From assembly GCA_018266965.1 (NCBI GenBank), contig JAFDZJ010000066.1, positions 1 to 15,791 on the forward strand: a stretch of 15,791 bases of DNA. The letters run 5' to 3'. Shown piece by piece: positions 15,035 through 15,791 of this stretch. This DNA comes from Bacteroidota bacterium (lineage in GTDB: Bacteria > Bacteroidota > Bacteroidia > Flavobacteriales > Weeksellaceae). The notes under the pieces are model-generated. The model was not told the DNA's origin. It saw only the letters and a program-made list of their open reading frames with translations, and ran no database searches. Position 1 is the stretch's first letter. Each line of letters opens with the position of its first letter. The position numbers were made by a program, and so were the translations under genes.

Positions 15035-15373
15035 CTAATTTACAAAACAAAATATAATGGTAATAATGATAGCTAAACACACCAAAAAAATTTGAATGTT
15101 TCGGAATACTAATTCTTTATTAACTTCATTCACCTCATAAGGTTGATTAATTTTATGTGGATTTTTAATAAGATACCAAATAAAGAATAAAATTATCAAA
15201 TTTATTCCCACGGACAGGAATAAGTAGATTTTATTTCCAACACTTCCATTATTATGAATTTGAATAGTGTCTGGTATTTCATAATATTTAATAATTAAAT
15301 ATATTGTCTGAAATAAAAATATACTACAAGGAATTCCGAAAAAGATTTTTATATTTTTTGAAACCATTCCCAT
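15035..15373 (-). CDS. DUF1648-like small membrane protein
   Basis: The protein has 112 residues and three hydrophobic segments (about 10-28, 49-67 and 91-110). Between the first two is IPDTIQIHNNGSVGNK, which follows the P-x-x-x-x-x-H-x-x-x-G-x-x-x-x-K pattern of DUF1648, the domain found at the N-terminus of SdpI-type immunity and signalling proteins. Here it stands alone, without the SdpI domain. A function cannot be assigned. The start may be M1 at 15373 or M3 at 15367. It is convergent with trpS (63-nt gap) and follows a relic of a GIY-YIG gene start. Confidence 0.7.
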   Translation of the reverse strand: MGMVSKNIKIFFGIPCSIFLFQTIYLIIKYYEIPDTIQIHNNGSVGNKIYLFLSVGINLIILFFIWYLIKNPHKINQPYEVNEVNKELVFRNIQIFLVCLAIIITIIFCFVN

Positions 15374-15390
15374 TTGAATTTGATATAGGT

Positions 15391-15430
15391 TGAGTAAAGA
15401 TAAACAAAAAAATTTCCATTAGTAATAAAA
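15391..15430 (-). pseudogene. Relic of a GIY-YIG gene start (direct repeat of 15748-15787)
   Basis: This stretch aligns with the start region of the GIY-YIG gene: 18 nt are identical (15413-15430 and 15770-15787, offset 357) and the rest matches with a few indels. On the minus strand it begins ATGGAAATT and, allowing one frameshift, continues with codons for a VYLYS-like string, compared with MEKYFVYILYS in the intact gene. The frame then collapses just ahead of the DUF1648 start. Confidence 0.75.
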
Positions 15431-15458
15431 AAAATCCCAACTCAAAAAATTGGGATTT
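15425..15458 (-). terminator. Terminator after the tRNA-like sequence
   Basis: AAATCCCAA (15432-15440) pairs with TTGGGATTT (15450-15458) around a 9-nt loop; on the minus strand it is followed by a run of T (A-run 15427-15434, partly in the stem). It would end transcription coming from the GIY-YIG gene and tRNA-like segment. Confidence 0.85.
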
Positions 15459-15463
15459 GATTT

Positions 15464-15536
15464 GTCTCGTCATCAGACAAGAGGACTCGAACCCGTTTCG
15501 TCATGACTGCCGAGATGACAGGCCGGTACTCTAACC
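15464..15536 (-). pseudogene. Degenerate tRNA-Asp(GUC)-like sequence
   Basis: On the minus strand GGTTAGAGTACCGGCC resembles the end of a D-arm and the start of an anticodon arm. The loop CTGTCAT (15515-15521) would carry anticodon GTC at 15517-15519. A T-loop GGTTCGAGTCC is at 15483-15493. The 5' acceptor strand and first half of the D-arm are missing, replaced by the end of the GIY-YIG gene, whose TAG stop lies within GGTTAG. The anticodon stem has mismatches, the spacer before the T-arm is about eight nt too long and contains GTCATGAC, and the T-stem has a C-C mismatch. It cannot fold as a standard tRNA. Confidence 0.65.
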
Positions 15537-15776
15537 TTTTATTAATTTTTCAATAGATACACGATTTAGTTTTTTCAATCGCTTTTCTTCAATAAGAGCT
15601 TCTTTTTTAGTGTGAAATGTGTTTGTGTAAACCAACTTCCAATCTCTTGTTTGAGAAGTATATTTATACAATCCTGTAAGATGGTATTCCAATCTTTTCT
15701 CTATATTCTCTGTGAAACCTTTGTAATACACATTTAATGTTTCGGAGTATAAGATATAAACAAAATATTTTTCCAT
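15531..15776 (-). CDS. GIY-YIG nuclease domain mini-protein
   Basis: The protein has 81 residues, typical of the single-domain GIY-YIG (UPF0213/UvrC-N-like) family abundant in Bacteroidota. The signature appears as VYILYSETLNVYYKGFT (6-22), i.e. VYI and YKG in place of GIY and YIG, followed by the family's conserved EKRLEYH arginine, and by EALIEEKRLKKLNR with the likely metal-binding glutamate. Cellular role is unknown; these proteins may act on branched or damaged DNA, or be remnants of homing endonucleases. Its 3' end overlaps the first bases of the tRNA-like segment and its start region is repeated 357 bp further along the minus strand. No promoter is visible before the window end. Confidence 0.85.
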   Translation of the reverse strand: MEKYFVYILYSETLNVYYKGFTENIEKRLEYHLTGLYKYTSQTRDWKLVYTNTFHTKKEALIEEKRLKKLNRVSIEKLIKG

Positions 15777-15791
15777 TAGTAATAAAATAAA

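Noticed and set aside
1..15791. CRISPR array or phage region
   Set aside because: No regularly spaced short repeats and no phage structural or lysis genes are present; the repeats found are single pairs of gene ends or a regulatory pair.

Overview
The window is low-GC DNA with promoters of the Bacteroidota type (TTTG about 19 nt upstream of TAnnTTTG), poor ribosome-binding sites and protein families typical of Flavobacteriia (a DUF6090-like membrane protein, a DUF885 peptidase, an S9 prolyl oligopeptidase, GIY-YIG mini-ORFs). The best guess is a chromosomal segment of a Flavobacteriales member, perhaps Weeksellaceae; the genus cannot be fixed from sequence alone.

Layout. 1-381: 5' part of a small membrane protein (minus). 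604-6495: three exported hydrolases on the minus strand: a prolyl oligopeptidase with its own strong terminator, then a DUF885 metallopeptidase and a beta-lactamase-fold serine hydrolase in a tight pair. 6575-7579: an AraC-family regulator just upstream of the prolyl oligopeptidase, with a candidate 21-bp-spaced operator between them. 7923-8591: a 4'-phosphopantetheinyl transferase, divergent from ahcY (8675-9988), which has a very good promoter and a bidirectional terminator. 10066-13531: two AT-rich minus-strand accessory genes, a GT-C-type membrane glycosyltransferase and a secreted neutral-ceramidase-like protein with a five-bladed propeller inserted in it. 14003-14971: trpS. 15035-15776: a DUF1648 membrane protein, a degenerate tRNA-Asp-like sequence and a GIY-YIG nuclease gene.

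The main discovery is a set of gene-end echoes. The last ~100 nt of ahcY plus its terminator are repeated 3901 bp downstream (9888-10032 versus 13789-13933, 136 of 145 positions identical), bracketing exactly the two accessory genes. This marks them as a 3.8-kb insertion between ahcY and trpS. The same layout (full gene, extra gene, decayed tail of the first gene) occurs at the left: a relic of the DUF885 3' end lies just past the serine hydrolase (515-600). At the right end, a GIY-YIG / tRNA-like / terminator unit is flanked by a repeat of the GIY-YIG gene start, 357 bp apart. No integrase, transposase, CRISPR array, rRNA or intact tRNA is visible.

Functionally, the left block looks like periplasmic or secreted peptide and ester hydrolysis under possible AraC-type control. 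ahcY, trpS and the phosphopantetheinyl transferase are housekeeping. The inserted pair probably acts at the cell surface on glycans or amide-linked lipids, but its substrate cannot be read from the sequence.
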